NCBI GenBank assembly: GCA_039621445.1
Contig: CP154954.1
Coordinates: forward strand, 45,363,847 to 45,427,846
Reading direction: 5' to 3'
Origin: Euglena gracilis
Taxonomy: Eukaryota > Euglenida > Euglenophyceae > Euglenales
DNA length: 64,000 bases
Shown: in pieces, positions 21,729-32,024 of the stretch
Layout of the letters: every line of letters starts with the position of its first letter
Position numbering within the stretch: the first letter of the stretch is position 1
Made by a program: the position numbers and the translations under genes
Notes under the pieces: generated by a model
The model's database searches: none
What the model was told of the DNA's origin: nothing
Seen by the model: only the letters and a program-made list of their open reading frames with translations

Positions 21729-22138
21729 AGAATCCTGGGGAACAATGTTTAGCCCAGAAGGGGCCGCTTGGTACTCCCAGACATGTTCTCCTACCCTGCG
21801 CCTTAAATAAGGCTTAACGGTGTCGTGCAGGGGTAGATGAAAATAGGCACCGTTCAGTCTATTTTTGCCCCCCCCAGTGACGTTTCTGGAGGAGGGTGTA
21901 CATGCCCTGCATGTGATCCAGGGTAAACTTTTTTACATTGAAAAGCACATTTATTTCTCTTCAATCCCGAAATAAAACACCATTTTATTTCCCCTGAGGT
22001 TTCGTCTTTGGAAATGAGGGAACAGTGGGGCAGATGGGCTGTGCCATCTGCTTCCGCCTTTTTGACAGCCCCAGATTTCTGGTTATCTTCCAGAATATTG
22101 TTGGCTTGCTCCAAATTGGAGCCTTTTCTGCCTGTCAC
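21729..22138 (-). pseudogene. Reverse transcriptase N-terminal part, element A
   Basis: Minus-strand residues SLISKDETSGEIKWCFISG (usual K-x-R-FISD), then AKID, a stop, AYFHLPLHDT, VWEYQAAPSGLN and IVPQDSQ. The sequence stops at the transposon target site and continues at 16265 on its other side. Stop codons and loss of the ISDxR and DLKD motifs show it is dead. Confidence 0.75.
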
Positions 22139-22139
22139 A

Positions 22140-23640
22140 GACAGGCTGGGTGGTTGATGTCACTGGGGTGTGAGCCCCTCCCTGATCAGTGTAACGCGGT
22201 GAGGACTGGCATGCTTTTCGTACCAGGGCAGACATATTCTCAACCATTGGGGAGTTGGTGTGCCCCCCCAGGCCCTTCCTGCAAGATTCACGCTTTCCTC
22301 TACTGGAATACTCCGGGAATGTGCATGAATGATGGGTGTGTATAGAGCTGGGATACCTTTGACTTGTGGGGGTGGCCAGGCCTCTGTGGCTCCTGCCATA
22401 GGGGCCCTGCTGCAGCCCACTGTGGGTGCTGAGCAGGTGGGGTTCTGGAGGTTTCCCCTTCCCTGAGCTGCTGAGGCAGCTGGGCAGGGCTTCCCTCTGC
22501 CTTTGCATTTTCCTCCTCTCTTCCAGCCCTCTTTGCCTTGTCCTTCTCCAAATCTTTACCATCCTCCTCCACTTTTTGCTTTTCCACACTTCTTGAACTT
22601 CAATCCTCCACCTGTGGAAAGTAAAGTACACAGCATTCCCTTCTGGGAATGACCAGTGATGGAGGGGGAAGCATTGCAAAAAAACTCCAGGGCTGGAGAA
22701 ACAACCTTTGGCTTTTCTGATCTACTCCACCGCTTGTTGAATCTTCAGGTAATCCGCCAAGAAAAACTTCTGCTCCTTCTGTTCCACCGACTTGGGCAGG
22801 GGCAGAGAGGCCTTCTTCCTCTCCGCCCACCAACCAGACGTCCAGTTACAACAGCAGGTAGAAGAACTACTGGTTCAATACCAGCTTGTCAGCCTGCACT
22901 CCTTCATGAACCATTGCATACGTCCTCAACTAACTAAATCAACTAACTCAAAATCTTTGCTGGCTGGCCCACAGCAGGTTGTCTACCTTGGAGGTGGAGT
23001 GCTAACAGTGGTTGTTGGCCTCTGGCTTGTCCTTAGGCCTTGGAACTTGGGGACCCCTTCGAATAAAGAACGGATATCCAAAGTCAAAGAGCCCGCTTGC
23101 TTCTGGAGAAGGACCTTGTCCAGGTCCGCCCACAGGCTCTGGCTGGTTTACTCCCACTCCAGGGGCTCTTCCTCGTCTTCCTCCGTCGTCGCGTGCGCTT
23201 CCCTGTCAGTGTCCAAAGTCATCGGCGCACCTTCAGGTGCTGCAGCTTCCGGGGAACAACTCCATCGCCGCTGAGCAGCGCCTGGACTTTCAGAGCTTGA
23301 AGGCCACGGAGGCCTGTTTGTCCGTCAGCTCAACGACGATACCATCTCCACCTCGCACGTGAGGGAGAGCGAGAAGAACCACGCTTCGATGTAGGCTTGG
23401 TTGATGCGGCCACCATGGCCTCTCCACACAGCTGCTCCACGGCTACCACGAACCTCATCGTAGTCCATTGAGGCGATACTCCAAATGGTTTTGCCACGAA
23501 GCTCGCAACAATATCTTTTAAGTCCCACAAAAAGACAACGGCAGACTCCCCGCGACAAGGAAAAAAATACCATTGTAAAGAGATTGTATCTCCGTAGGGT
23601 CTGGCGCCGAGATACTGCACCAGCACTTCTGCCATAGGGC
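22140..23640 (-). pseudogene. Gag-like region of element A
   Basis: Several overlapping minus-strand frames (22083-22679, 22600-22833, 23330-23900) with a Lys/Glu/Arg-rich stretch (KAKRAGREEENAKAEG) and Gly/Pro-rich parts like other DIRS ORF1 linkers. The N-terminal part near 23330-23600 (AEVLVQYLGARPYGDTISLQ) follows the terminal repeat where Gag should start. No intact frame spans the region. Confidence 0.45.
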
Positions 23641-23780
23641 AATTGAGAACAGTCAACTCCGGCAAAAAAAGAGCACTAAAGGGGCAATGATAACCTTCCC
23701 AAAAACATTCACCTTCAAAACTCTGGCAAATAAGGCATGACCTCACCTTAGGGAAGTGCGGAGCCCGAAGTGTCGTGCTG
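23640..23780 (-). repeat. Terminal repeat of element A (5' side)
   Basis: Plus-strand CAACTCCGGCAAAAAAAGAGCA, GCATGACCTCACC and GTGCGGAGCCCGAAGTGTCG match 50190-50323 (CAACTCCGGCAACAAAAAGCA ... GTGCGGAGCCC). This marks the outer 5' end of element A. Confidence 0.65.
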
Positions 23781-23831
23781 CCTGACTTGGTGTTTGTGCT
23801 TTGTTCTAGTGTGACTACCCACTCTAATGTA

Positions 23832-24249
23832 CTAACCCCTCCCCAATAGAAGCCCCTGGGGGCTACTATTCGGAACGTTGGTCGAATCCGAGGAGGGTGG
23901 GGGCTTCTATTCGGGGGGGGGGGCTCACTATTCGGAAAAGTGGTCGCAAACCATGGGGTCCAAGAATTGTCGAAGAAAATTCTTTGTGGGTCCACATGTC
24001 CTATCTTTCCAAACCATGTCAAATTTGCTGCAAATGTTAATCTTGTGGATGCATTGAAACATAAAATCACCCAACCCCCGTTTAACCAATGCCTGAAGAA
24101 ACCAAATTGACATCCGTCTCAATTGACAGATCCACGGGCAGGCGCGTACCATTCGGGTGGGGGGGGGGCACTATTCGGAATTTTGGTCGAAAACCGAGGG
24201 GGCAGGGTTCTTTTCGGGGGGGGGGCACTATTCAGGGGGGAGGGTTTAG
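23832..24249. mobile_element. 418-bp MITE with C-tract TIRs
   Basis: Left CTAACCCCTCCCCAATAG and right GGGGGGAGGGTTTAG are inverted. Inside each end the pair ACTATTCGGAA plus TGGTCG recurs (23869-23900, 23926-23950, 24170-24192). I see no clear target duplication and no coding capacity. Confidence 0.65.
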
Positions 24250-24929
24250 CTGATGACCGTTTGAGGTCGACCACCAGGCGGCGGAGCTTTTCCTCTTCAG
24301 AAGGCCTTTTTGGAGCGGTTTAGCTCCAATTTTAAGGTTTTCTGAACATTTTTGTTAAAATTTCCTCTCCTAAGGGGCCCGTGGGATGGTTGTGCAAGGA
24401 GAAGGATTGAGTGATGCTAGGTATTCCCAAATGGTGATTTTGGGCCGATTTAGCGTGCTTTAAGCTTTTTATGCATTTTTCCTTTGGTTTTCAGGGAAAA
24501 TGCTGGATTTGTTGGGGGTGCTTTCAAGCCCTTGGAATAGAATTTTCTGAGATTGGCGCCTGAATTCCCGCAGTTTTTGCAGGGGTTTGTAAGGCTCAAA
24601 AATGATGGAATTCAGCATAATTTATCAAAATCAAGGGGGAAACCTTAATTTGATTTGGGTTGGTTGATGCAAGGTGCAGAAATTTGGGTTTTGAGAGCGC
24701 TTAGGAATCAGCGCACTCAACCGAAATTTAACTGCCCATCAGCTGCATCAAAAACATATTCTCACAGGGTTTTCCTCTTTTATCTGTTCCATTATTGTGT
24801 TTTGTGTTGCAAATCAAATAAATCACAATCAAGATTTGGATTTGAATTCAATAATTCGAATCACAACTCAACAAGAAATTGACAGAAATAAACAGATTGA
24901 CGAAGGGCAGGTTTTCCTTCCCTTTACCT
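24250..24929. other. No gene seen
   Basis: About 680 bases of mixed sequence with short ORFs only and no recognisable repeat ends. Confidence 0.6.
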
Positions 24930-25757
24930 CCTCATCTCTGGAAAAAGGGGCAGGGGGGTGGGGCTCCCACACTCAGGCAACCACAGGGCAAATTTAACCA
25001 CAAACCCCCCTTTTTGGCCCAGAAACGTTGAGAAATAACACCCAGGGTGGTGTCATTTGAGGGGGGTGTTGGCTCCAAAGGCACCGCACTTCGACATCCC
25101 AGTGACACACCCCTCAGGGGTTGGGCATGGTTCACTGGGTGACTCATGCTTGGAAATGTGGCCCAGTTTCGGCCGCAGGGGGGACAAAATTGGGAAAAAA
25201 TTTCGGCACAGGTTGGCTGAAGGAGCCAGAAAAATATTCTACGCCGCTCACCGGCCCAGGGAGGGGTTTCGTCCGTTGTGGTAGGCAGAGGTCTTTCTTT
25301 CAGCCGTCTGGTGGAATTTTTGGGTTGGAAATCCCTGCTCAGGATGTTTTCTTTGATGATCAGCCAAAGGCCCAATCTCAGATGGTAAATCTGACGCTTG
25401 GAGTTTCAGGGAGTTGGGAACCGAAGCCAGTTTGGCTGAACTCAGAATCCCCACAAATACGAGACAAATGTTAAGGTTTCAGGATGGGAGTGGCCAGGTT
25501 GTCATTCACAACCACCGTGTTTTTCAGAGCCTTTTTCAGGGGTCTTTCCTTTGCAAAATATAGGGTACGGTTTTGTGCTGCCAGAGTTACAACCTCTCTC
25601 ACAGTTTTCGTTGGTGAAAACTTTAGGTAATCTGCCGTGGTTACCCACTTTTGCGTTGCCTTTGCCTCCAGCTGAACCAGTTTCTTCAACACCAGCCCAA
25701 AGGCCGGTGGCACTTGCTGGTTTATTTGTACCTGAACTCCCAAACCAGGGATGACCA
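24930..25757 (-). other. Possible retroelement Gag fragment, unassigned
   Basis: Two minus-strand frames (24932-25375, 147 codons; 25471-25758, 95 codons). The second includes FGLVLKKLVQLEAKATQKW, a helix-rich segment of the kind found in Gag proteins, but I cannot assign it to a family. It ends where the gypsy pol remnant begins at about 25758. Confidence 0.3.
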
Positions 25758-26337
25758 CTTCCCGTTACCGCTGATCGAGTACTTGATCACCAGACAATCT
25801 GATAACCGGTTGTGGTCAAGCTTTTAACTGGAAGACAGTTTCTATCAGATGCATTTACATCCTGATTTGCAGCTGTACACAGCGTTCTGACATCCAAGTG
25901 TGTGTACCAATGGACGGTACTCCCCATGAGTGTTAATAATCATAAATGTTTCAACGAACAATCCAGTGGGTTTTGCGTCATTTACCGTTTGCTGTGCTGT
26001 ACATTGACCATGTACTGATGGAAACCCAACCGCCATCCACGAAAACGAGCGAGGATACCCTCGATCTCCACTATCGCGATGTGCGGGCGCGTCATCCGTG
26101 TTTCAAAAGCATGTGGTTTTTATCAAGGGTTCTAAAATGGACGTGTTCAGGGAAATTATTAATTTTGCGGACACATCCTGAGCAAGAAGCAGCAAGCAAA
26201 GCAAAGCCGCACGTAGTAAACTGGAGGTCATCAAGAGATGGACTCCCGAGGTCATCAAGACCATAACATATTTAAAGGAATTTTTGGGATTAGCCCAATA
26301 CTAAGCCATTTACATGAAATATTTCGCAAAAATGGCG
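25758..26337 (+). pseudogene. Ty3/gypsy reverse transcriptase remnant
   Basis: FPLPLIEYLITRQ, LEDSFYQMHLHPDLQLYTAF and QWVLRHLPFAVLYIDHVLM are recognisable RT blocks. The catalytic YxDD has become YIDH, and stops interrupt the frame at least three times. A tail KEFLGLAQY then YMKYFAKMA is the RT/RNase H connection, cut by the MITE at 26338. Confidence 0.8.
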
Positions 26338-26988
26338 GTAAACCCCCCCCCATTTAAACCGACCCGTCGGTTTAGGACTTTTGGGTTGGCGGAAATCCTG
26401 GAGGGGGTCGGTTTAGACAGGGGGTCGGTTTCAGGGGGAGCACGCGGCTGGCCGACGGCGTGACGGAAGCGGGTTGATGTTAACAAGGCAATTTCAATTG
26501 GCAAATGCCCAATTTGGTCGGCCAATGCCTAGCTTTGAGTGACAAAATGCCTAATTTGGGAGGCAAATTCTTAATTTTCGGGGGCAAATGCTGAATTTTG
26601 GGTGTAATATCCAATTTTTGGTGGCAAACTGCCTAATTTTGGGTGCAAACTTCAAATTTTAGATAGAAAATGCCTAATTTTGTAATTTTTGGGTTCCAAC
26701 ACCAACTTTTCGGAGGAAAATGCCCAATTTGAGGTGCAAACTCCAAAATTTGGAAGCAAATGCCTAATTTTGGGTGTAAAATCTCAATTTTGGGTCATCA
26801 ACACTAACTATTCAATGAGCATGGTCGCACTTTCCGTTGGCGGCTTCCATTATGTTGCGCATGTTTGTCATCCAACTTGCCATGGGTCGGTTTATTTATT
26901 TTTTTGGTTGAAATTCTGCAATGGGTCGGTTCGGAAGGGTAGGTCGGTTTAGAAGGGGAGTCGGTTTAAATGGGGTGAGGGGGGGTTA
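26338..26988. mobile_element. 651-bp MITE with C-tract TIRs and internal minisatellite
   Basis: Starts GTAAACCCCCCCCCATTTAA and ends in the inverse, TTTAAATGGGGTGAGGGGGGG then TTA. GTCGGTTTAG copies sit near both ends. Removing 26338-26988 restores the gypsy frame between Met-Ala and Ala-Leu-Thr. No clear target duplication. No genes. Confidence 0.8.
26495..26810. repeat. ~23-25-bp minisatellite inside the MITE
   Basis: About a dozen imperfect copies of GGCAAATGCCTAATTTTGGGTG. Confidence 0.85.
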
Positions 26989-27280
26989 GCCTTAACGCGA
27001 AAGCTGAAAAATCTGACAGCCGAAAATTCAAAAGCCAGTTGTGATGACCGGATGCGCCAGGCCGTGGATAAAATCAAGGTCTTGCTTTTGGAGAACGCGG
27101 TTCTGGATATCGCGGATCCAAACAAACCGTACATCCTCGAAGTCCGAAGCAGCGATTACGCTGTTGGCAGAGTTCTTAGCCAGTATAATGCGGGAAACGA
27201 GCTCTGGCCTGTGGCTTTCTTTAGCAGGAAGCTACGGGCCGAAAACAGGAAATGACAGGTGAAATGGAGTATTCGCTAAA
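26989..27280 (+). pseudogene. Ty3/gypsy RNase H, first part
   Basis: ALTRKLKNLTAEN, then a linker, VLDIADPNKPYILEVRSSDY (D/E at usual catalytic ETDASD partly replaced), AVGRVLSQYNAG and PVAFFSRKLRAENRK, a clear gypsy RNase H. It is cut at about 27266 by the next insertion and resumes at 30275. Confidence 0.85.
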
Positions 27281-27730
27281 AGGAGACATACCATGCCCCC
27301 CCTTATAAGACCCCCCATCGGTAGCCAAAATCCCAAGGGGGGTCTCATATGGGGGGGTCTTATATGGAGGGGTCGGTCCCGGCCAAAGGGCCGGCCTTAG
27401 GCCGGGCAGGCGGGGTCTTATATGGGGTGGTTGCTGAGCTCTTATCCCTTTATGGGTAATAGCGAAGCTAACCCATGGCAAAACCACCCGCCGGCTCCCC
27501 GGCCCTCCCCCCGGTCGGGGCCACATCGGGAACCGACGGCTTATCACCATGGTCCCGGCCCAGTTCCCTAAAAATCTTTTTTTCAATCGCAAGCGACTGG
27601 ATTTCTAGTTTCTGAATCACCTGGGTTTGACCCCCAACTACCCGCCAGGCCCGAGTTATACACGAGCGAAGGGGCCCACACTGGGTAAGATCAGCCTGCC
27701 TTCCTTTTTAAGCCCCCCCCCTTGGACTCT

Positions 27731-28050
27731 TCAAAGTCCGAGGTCCCCTTACCACGAACCTGACTTCTGGAGCCCCTTCCTTTACTTGACATCCCTTTCA
27801 CTGAAATCTCTTTCCCAAAATCCCACTTCCAGCAGCAATGACCAAACTTGAAATAAACAAGCGCCGCAGACAAAATCAAAGAAATCCAATCTCCGGCAAG
27901 TAATCCCAGACAACAGAGTGAACAGTGTATGTTGACAGCCACCTACAGACAGCACCAATATTTTTTCTGTGAATTAAGGTCTGCCTGCTGGAATTAGACT
28001 TCAGCCTGTGATTTCCTGGTGACTATAAAAATGCACCTGGACCACTCACA
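27731..28050 (+). repeat. Left LTR of second TRIM
   Basis: Contains AAGTCCGAGGTCCCCTTACC, TTTTTTCTGTGAATTA (27961-27976) and CTATAAAA near 28023. Confidence 0.85.
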
Positions 28051-28697
28051 CCCCCCCGCTCAGGAGATCGCCCTGGTCAATCTGACCTGACTCCAAATTG
28101 GGCGAGTTGCAGCAAAAAGTTTTGAGGAGCCAGGAAAAAATGTGGTCCATTTGAAATTGTAATGGTACTGTCCTTGGTGACTGCCTTCACACCTGCCACC
28201 GACACACCACACAGCACACACGGGTGACACGATCTGAGTGACTATGTTACAGCCAATGAAGGATTAGCACCCAAATTGCAACACACTTCTACGGCATCAG
28301 GCCACATCGGATAAATTCTTTCGCAGCTGATCCACAGGTGTACACACGGTACCGCGGCGTCAGGCAACAGCCAAAGACAAATACCCAGCAGCCGACCACA
28401 ATCAAAGTTGCAGCAAATTGTAATTACCAATCACGATCTCTTTTCAATGTCCAATCTGGTCCCCAATCTTGTGCATCAATCTTGAACTCTTCCATTCTTT
28501 TTTGGTGGTCGATCCATCTTCGCTGAAACCGTCTTGCCTTTGTCCGCTTTTTGCCAGATGTCTGGCAAGCCGCGGATTCCAGTCTCAGAGAATCTGTCTG
28601 GCAGGCAACAGAACGACATTACACCAAATCTGGTTGAAAATCTCGATGGGGTCCGCTGTTCGAACTGGACTGGGACACTGTCCTGATACACTGTTCA

Positions 28698-29018
28698 TGA
28701 AAGTCCGAGGTCCCCTTACCACGGACCTGACTTCTGGAGCCCCTTCCTTTACTTGACATCCCTTTCACTGAAATCTCTTTCCCATAATCCCACTTCCAGC
28801 AGCAATGACCAAACTTGAAATAAACTTGCGCCGCAGACAAAATCAAACAAATCCAATCTAAGGAAAGTAATCCCAGACAACAGAGTGAACAGTGTATGTT
28901 GACAGCCACCTGCAGACAGCACCAATTTTTTTTTCTGTGAATTAAAATCTGCCTGTTTGAATTAGGCTTCAGCCTGTGATTTCCTGGTGACTATAAAAGT
29001 GCACCTGGACCACTCACA
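28698..29018 (+). repeat. Right LTR of second TRIM
   Basis: Partner of 27731-28050. It starts TGAAAGTCC and ends CACTCACA. Confidence 0.85.
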
Positions 29019-29023
29019 CTCTG

Positions 29024-29900
29024 CCATTTCGGCCAAAAAATGTCAATTTTCAAAATATCTCCAAAATGAAGCCAAATCAAAGGAAATGTCCGGAGACCTA
29101 ATTTGAAGCCCTTGGAACGCTCCATGTACCAGTATTTTTATTTCCCCGCAACTCACGCCTAAACCCCACCCCCAATTATAAACCTCCCCCACTTATAAAC
29201 CCCCCCCATCGGGGTGACCAACCAAACCGGATCCTATAACCCCCCCCCCCCTGGGGAAGAAAAATGCAAACCGCCGGGGACGATTTTTCCATCCCCAAAC
29301 CACCAAAAAACTGACTGTTTGGAAATGTTTTAAGACCCACCATCATCAAAAATGCCATTTTTGACCAAATCTGCCGAAAATTGCCAATTTGGGGGGGTTT
29401 CGGGGTTACTTTGGGGGGTCGGATTATCACAAACAATTCTGGATCCTACAAACCCCCCTTCACTTATAAACACCCCCCTTCGGCCGACCAACCAAACCGG
29501 ATCCATTTAACCCCGGGGGGTTTATAAGTGGAGGGGGGGTTTACCCGGAGATACGGCCGTTTTGGGCCCAGATGGCCGTTTTGTACAGTTTTCCCACTGT
29601 CCGACTTACTGGCCGTTTTCGGGGTGGGGGGGGTCAAAAAATCAATGTTTTCAAAATTTCTCGAAAATGATGCAAAATCAAAGGAAATGTCCGGAGACCT
29701 AAATTGAACCCCTTGGAACGCTCTATCTACTGCATTTTTGTTTCCTCGTGGCTCAACGCCTAGCCCGAGATACGGGCGTTTTCCGGCCAATTTGGGCCAT
29801 TTTGTACACCATTTCCACTGTTCGACGTAGCCGTTTTCGGCCAAAAAAGTCGAAAAAATATTTTTTTGCCCGAAACGATGTTTTTTGGCCTCCCGGACCC
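29024..29900. repeat. ~215-bp tandem repeat, interrupted by a MITE
   Basis: A block containing CAAAGGAAATGTCCGGAGACC, TTGGAACGCTC and CTCA-CGCCTA occurs at about 29060-29165 and 29675-29765. A preceding block CCGTTTTCGGCC / GAGATACGG occurs at about 29553-29640 and 29763-29850. The MITE at 29179-29543 lies between units 1 and 2. Confidence 0.7.
29179..29543. mobile_element. 365-bp MITE with TAAACC-C-tract TIRs
   Basis: Left TAAACCTCCCCCACTTATAA and right inverse of TAAACCCCCCCTCCACTTAT. A second motif ACCAACCAAACCGGATCC occurs twice inside (about 29217 and 29488). Confidence 0.65.
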
Positions 29901-30274
29901 AGAAAAACTGTTTTTGAGCCGAAAATGAGCGTGTTTTGACCCGCCAGCGCCCCGTTTTGGGCCAGCCCATTGACCTTGGGTTCTTTTCGGGTCAAAAAAA
30001 GTCGAAAAAGTCGCAATTTGTTTGCCCGAAACAAGGTTCTTTGGCCTGCTGTACCCAGAAAAGGTGTTTTTTGAACAAAAAAAAGAGTGTTTTTTCGACC
30101 CCCCCCCGTTTCGCACACAAAACTCTTAAAGCTCAGTCAAAAGAGCTCCGTGGTTTCGGCCGGTCAATGAATGGGGGGGGGTCAATGAAGGGGTGGGTGC
30201 ACGCTTATTAAGAGCTCAGCACTATTCAAAACCTGTTCTTATATGGGGGTTCTTATATGGGGGGGGCATGGTAT

Positions 30275-30560
30275 GCCATTTTGCTTATACTCCAAAAGTT
30301 CCGCAGCTGGATTGCCAGTGGCGTGATCCAAATACTCGTGTTGACAGATCATGAGAGCTTTCAAAGCTGGTATACCGAAGACCTGAACAAAGCCATGTCA
30401 TCAGTCGGCAGGAGATGCCGATGGCACGAGTTCTTGAGCCAGTTCCACCTGGTGGTGATTTATACCCCAGGTCACACGCAAAAATTGCGGATCCTCTCAG
30501 CCGGGCACCCTGGTATTATCCTGGGAACCTGGACGAGGGTGATGCGACTTTCCATGGCAG
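30275..30560 (+). pseudogene. Ty3/gypsy RNase H, second part
   Basis: AILLILQKFRSWIASG, VLTDHESFQSW and WHEFLSQFHLVVIYTPGHTQ are the C-terminal RNase H motifs. A one-base shift follows near 30481, after which IADPLSRAPW continues in the next frame (as in gypsy N-ADALSR). Confidence 0.85.
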
Positions 30561-30909
30561 TCATGAGGATGACCAAATTGCGCGTCGAAGTGACGCTATG
30601 TATAACATGCGGGATTCGCTTCCCGTTTCCCTGGTGTATTGCACCTTTGCCGTTTCACCATTGCGTGGCAGGTGCCGGTGTGGACGCACGGCCGGCCCCG
30701 TCGCATTACGTGAACAGAATCTCCTTCCCCTTATTTTTCTGTGAATGGGATTTTTCGCGTGACCCTTTTTTTAGTGCCATTGTGGACAGACTGCGTAATG
30801 GTAAGTCTGCAGGTAATTACTCTCTATCACCGTTACGGCTTATTTTCCGGAATGATTTTGGTTTTACTCCAAGACAAGTGCTGTACAAGTACTAGAACTG
30901 TACAAGTAC

Positions 30910-31490
30910 TGTATACTTCAAGGCCTGGTTGATGACGTGATTTTGAGCTATCACCACGGTCACCCTGGGGCCCACAAACTTCTTTCTCTGGTGGGTCGCA
31001 GATATTGCACAACCATGAGTGGAAATAATTATATTCTTGCTGTTTGCAAATTTTGAAACGGTGCCGAATTTGTCAGGCTGTGAAACCGCGCAGAGGTACC
31101 CCCCCTGGTATGATGGCCTTTTTCCCCGTACCACTGGACATTTTTCCGTCCCTCTGCATGTATTTCTTAGAGATAGAACCTTGCAATGCATTAGAGGACA
31201 AAGTTTACGATTGCATTTTTGTTGTCATCTGCCGCCTGAGTGGGTACATTGTAGCCATTCCATACCAGAAAGCAGGGTTGACAGCCCGAATTTTGGCATC
31301 CATATTGCTGGAGAAATGTATCTGCTGAATGGGCTGTACCGAAAAAAATGAAGAGTGATCAAGACCTCTTGATCTCTTCGCGGTTTTTCACAACTTTGTG
31401 CGGTCTCCTCGGCATTGAACAGCATTGTTCCATTATATGCCGGAAAGGAAATGGTAGGGCCGAGTGAAATCCGTTGTGAGTATGCTTCGC
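30910..31490 (+). pseudogene. Ty3/gypsy integrase remnant
   Basis: H2C2 zinc motif remains as YHHGHPGAHKLL and CRICQAVKPRRG in different frames. The core is visible as YDCIFVVICRLSGYIVAIPY, then ISSRFFTTLCGLLGIEQHCS and GNGRAE (the Glu motif). Several frame changes and stops make it inactive. No chromodomain or LTR is recognisable after it. Confidence 0.75.
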
Positions 31491-32024
31491 CTTTCACTGG
31501 CTGACTCACGTAAGGACTGGTTGTCAGATCTTCATTGGTGTTTGTTTTACATTAATACCTTTCCAGGGTTGGTGTTACCGCATTCACTGTAAAAAAAAAT
31601 GTTTTCGGAAGCGACCCTCCGGCCATAGGGGTTATCCCCTCGGAGAGACCCGCCCGAAGTAGTGTGAGGTGTAAAACGTAGTTTGCAGAAGTGGAATCAC
31701 TCCGCTCTGCAGTCCAATCATGTGTCACAGAAATTAATTCCAACAAACGGAAATCGTTTTTGCAAAATGTACTAGGCATATTAGGCGTATGCAAATTGGG
31801 CGTATGACCTCTGCCCTTCCAATGGGGAAGTTAGCATGATATCAAAGCCTATTAGGATTTTCTCAACCTTCTTCTTCTTTCTCTCTCCACAGGTGGTATT
31901 CTGTTGTACATTTTATAAACTCCGCACCAGAGACCCAACTCTGGTTTCTCCTTTTGTTTCCTTCCCTGTACTTTGCGTCCGCCGTGCGGGGAAGGTCAAA
32001 GGAATTTTTCTGTTTCTCTGATTT
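31491..32024. other. No gene seen
   Basis: About 530 bases between the gypsy integrase remnant and element B. It contains a pyrimidine-rich tract (CTTCTTCTTCTTTCTCTCTC near 31870) and a TATAAA-like site after it. This could be decayed 3' retroelement sequence, but no repeat partner is present in the window. Confidence 0.4.

Larger units (their letters stand above)
14220..23780 (-). mobile_element. DIRS-like element A, decayed and interrupted
   Basis: On the minus strand the order is terminal repeat (about 23640-23780), Gag-like region (22140-23640), RT start (21729-22138), a DNA transposon (16274-21720), RT continuation (about 15890-16265), RNase H and Dam-like remnant (15210-15830), recombinase remnant (about 14600-15030) and terminal-repeat-like sequence (14220-14385). 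Every gene has stops or frameshifts. Net length without the transposon is about 4.1 kb, comparable to the complete element at 45703-50323. Confidence 0.7.
27731..29018 (+). mobile_element. Second TRIM-like LTR element
   Basis: Direct repeats 27731-28050 (320 bp) and 28698-29018 (321 bp) are about 95% alike, begin TC/TG and end CA. CTCT flanks both sides (27727-27730, 29019-29022), a 4-bp target duplication. Both carry TATAAAA about 20 bp before their 3' ends, consistent with a promoter on the plus strand. The internal 647 bp have no coding capacity or clear primer-binding site. Confidence 0.85.
27287..30274. mobile_element. ~3-kb TIR element inside gypsy RNase H
   Basis: Left CATACCATGCCCCCCCTTAT and right GGGGGGGCATGGTATG are inverted. 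Inner inverted pieces also match: GCTGAGCTCTTAT at 27433-27446 against TTAAGAGCTCAGC at about 30208-30220, and CTTATATGGGG copies on both sides. The host codons EY and AILLILQKF flank the insertion, so it splits RNase H. The target duplication is unclear, at most GTAT. No transposase is seen; the interior holds a TRIM-like element, a MITE and tandem repeats. Confidence 0.65.
25758..31490 (+). mobile_element. Decayed Ty3/gypsy pol, interrupted twice
   Basis: RT (25758-26337), RNase H (26989-27255 and about 30275-30500) and integrase (about 30910-31490) follow in the usual gypsy order on the plus strand, separated by a MITE (26338-26988) and a ~3-kb TIR element (27287-30274). No LTRs are found at the outer edges. 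It is unrelated at sequence level to the young chromovirus at 33881-40934. Confidence 0.75.

Noticed and set aside
23012-23362. Plus-strand ORF of 116 codons in element A
   Set aside because: It is antisense to the Gag-like region and Ser/Pro/Leu-rich without a domain.
24123-24323. Small Gly/Arg-rich ORF as a gene
   Set aside because: It lies across a MITE end and a G-tract; the open frame comes from base composition.
26495-26810. CRISPR-like array in the minisatellite
   Set aside because: No spacers between the ~23-bp units; it is inside a TIR element.
25758-31490. Gypsy pol remnant as a second, older copy of the intact chromovirus
   Set aside because: RT, RNase H and integrase motifs differ clearly (for example YIDH versus FFDD, AFFSRKL present in only one), so they are different lineages.
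31640-31720. Possible tRNA-like stem (CCTCGGAGAGACCCGCCCGAAG)
   Set aside because: No full cloverleaf or TTCRA box could be found around it.
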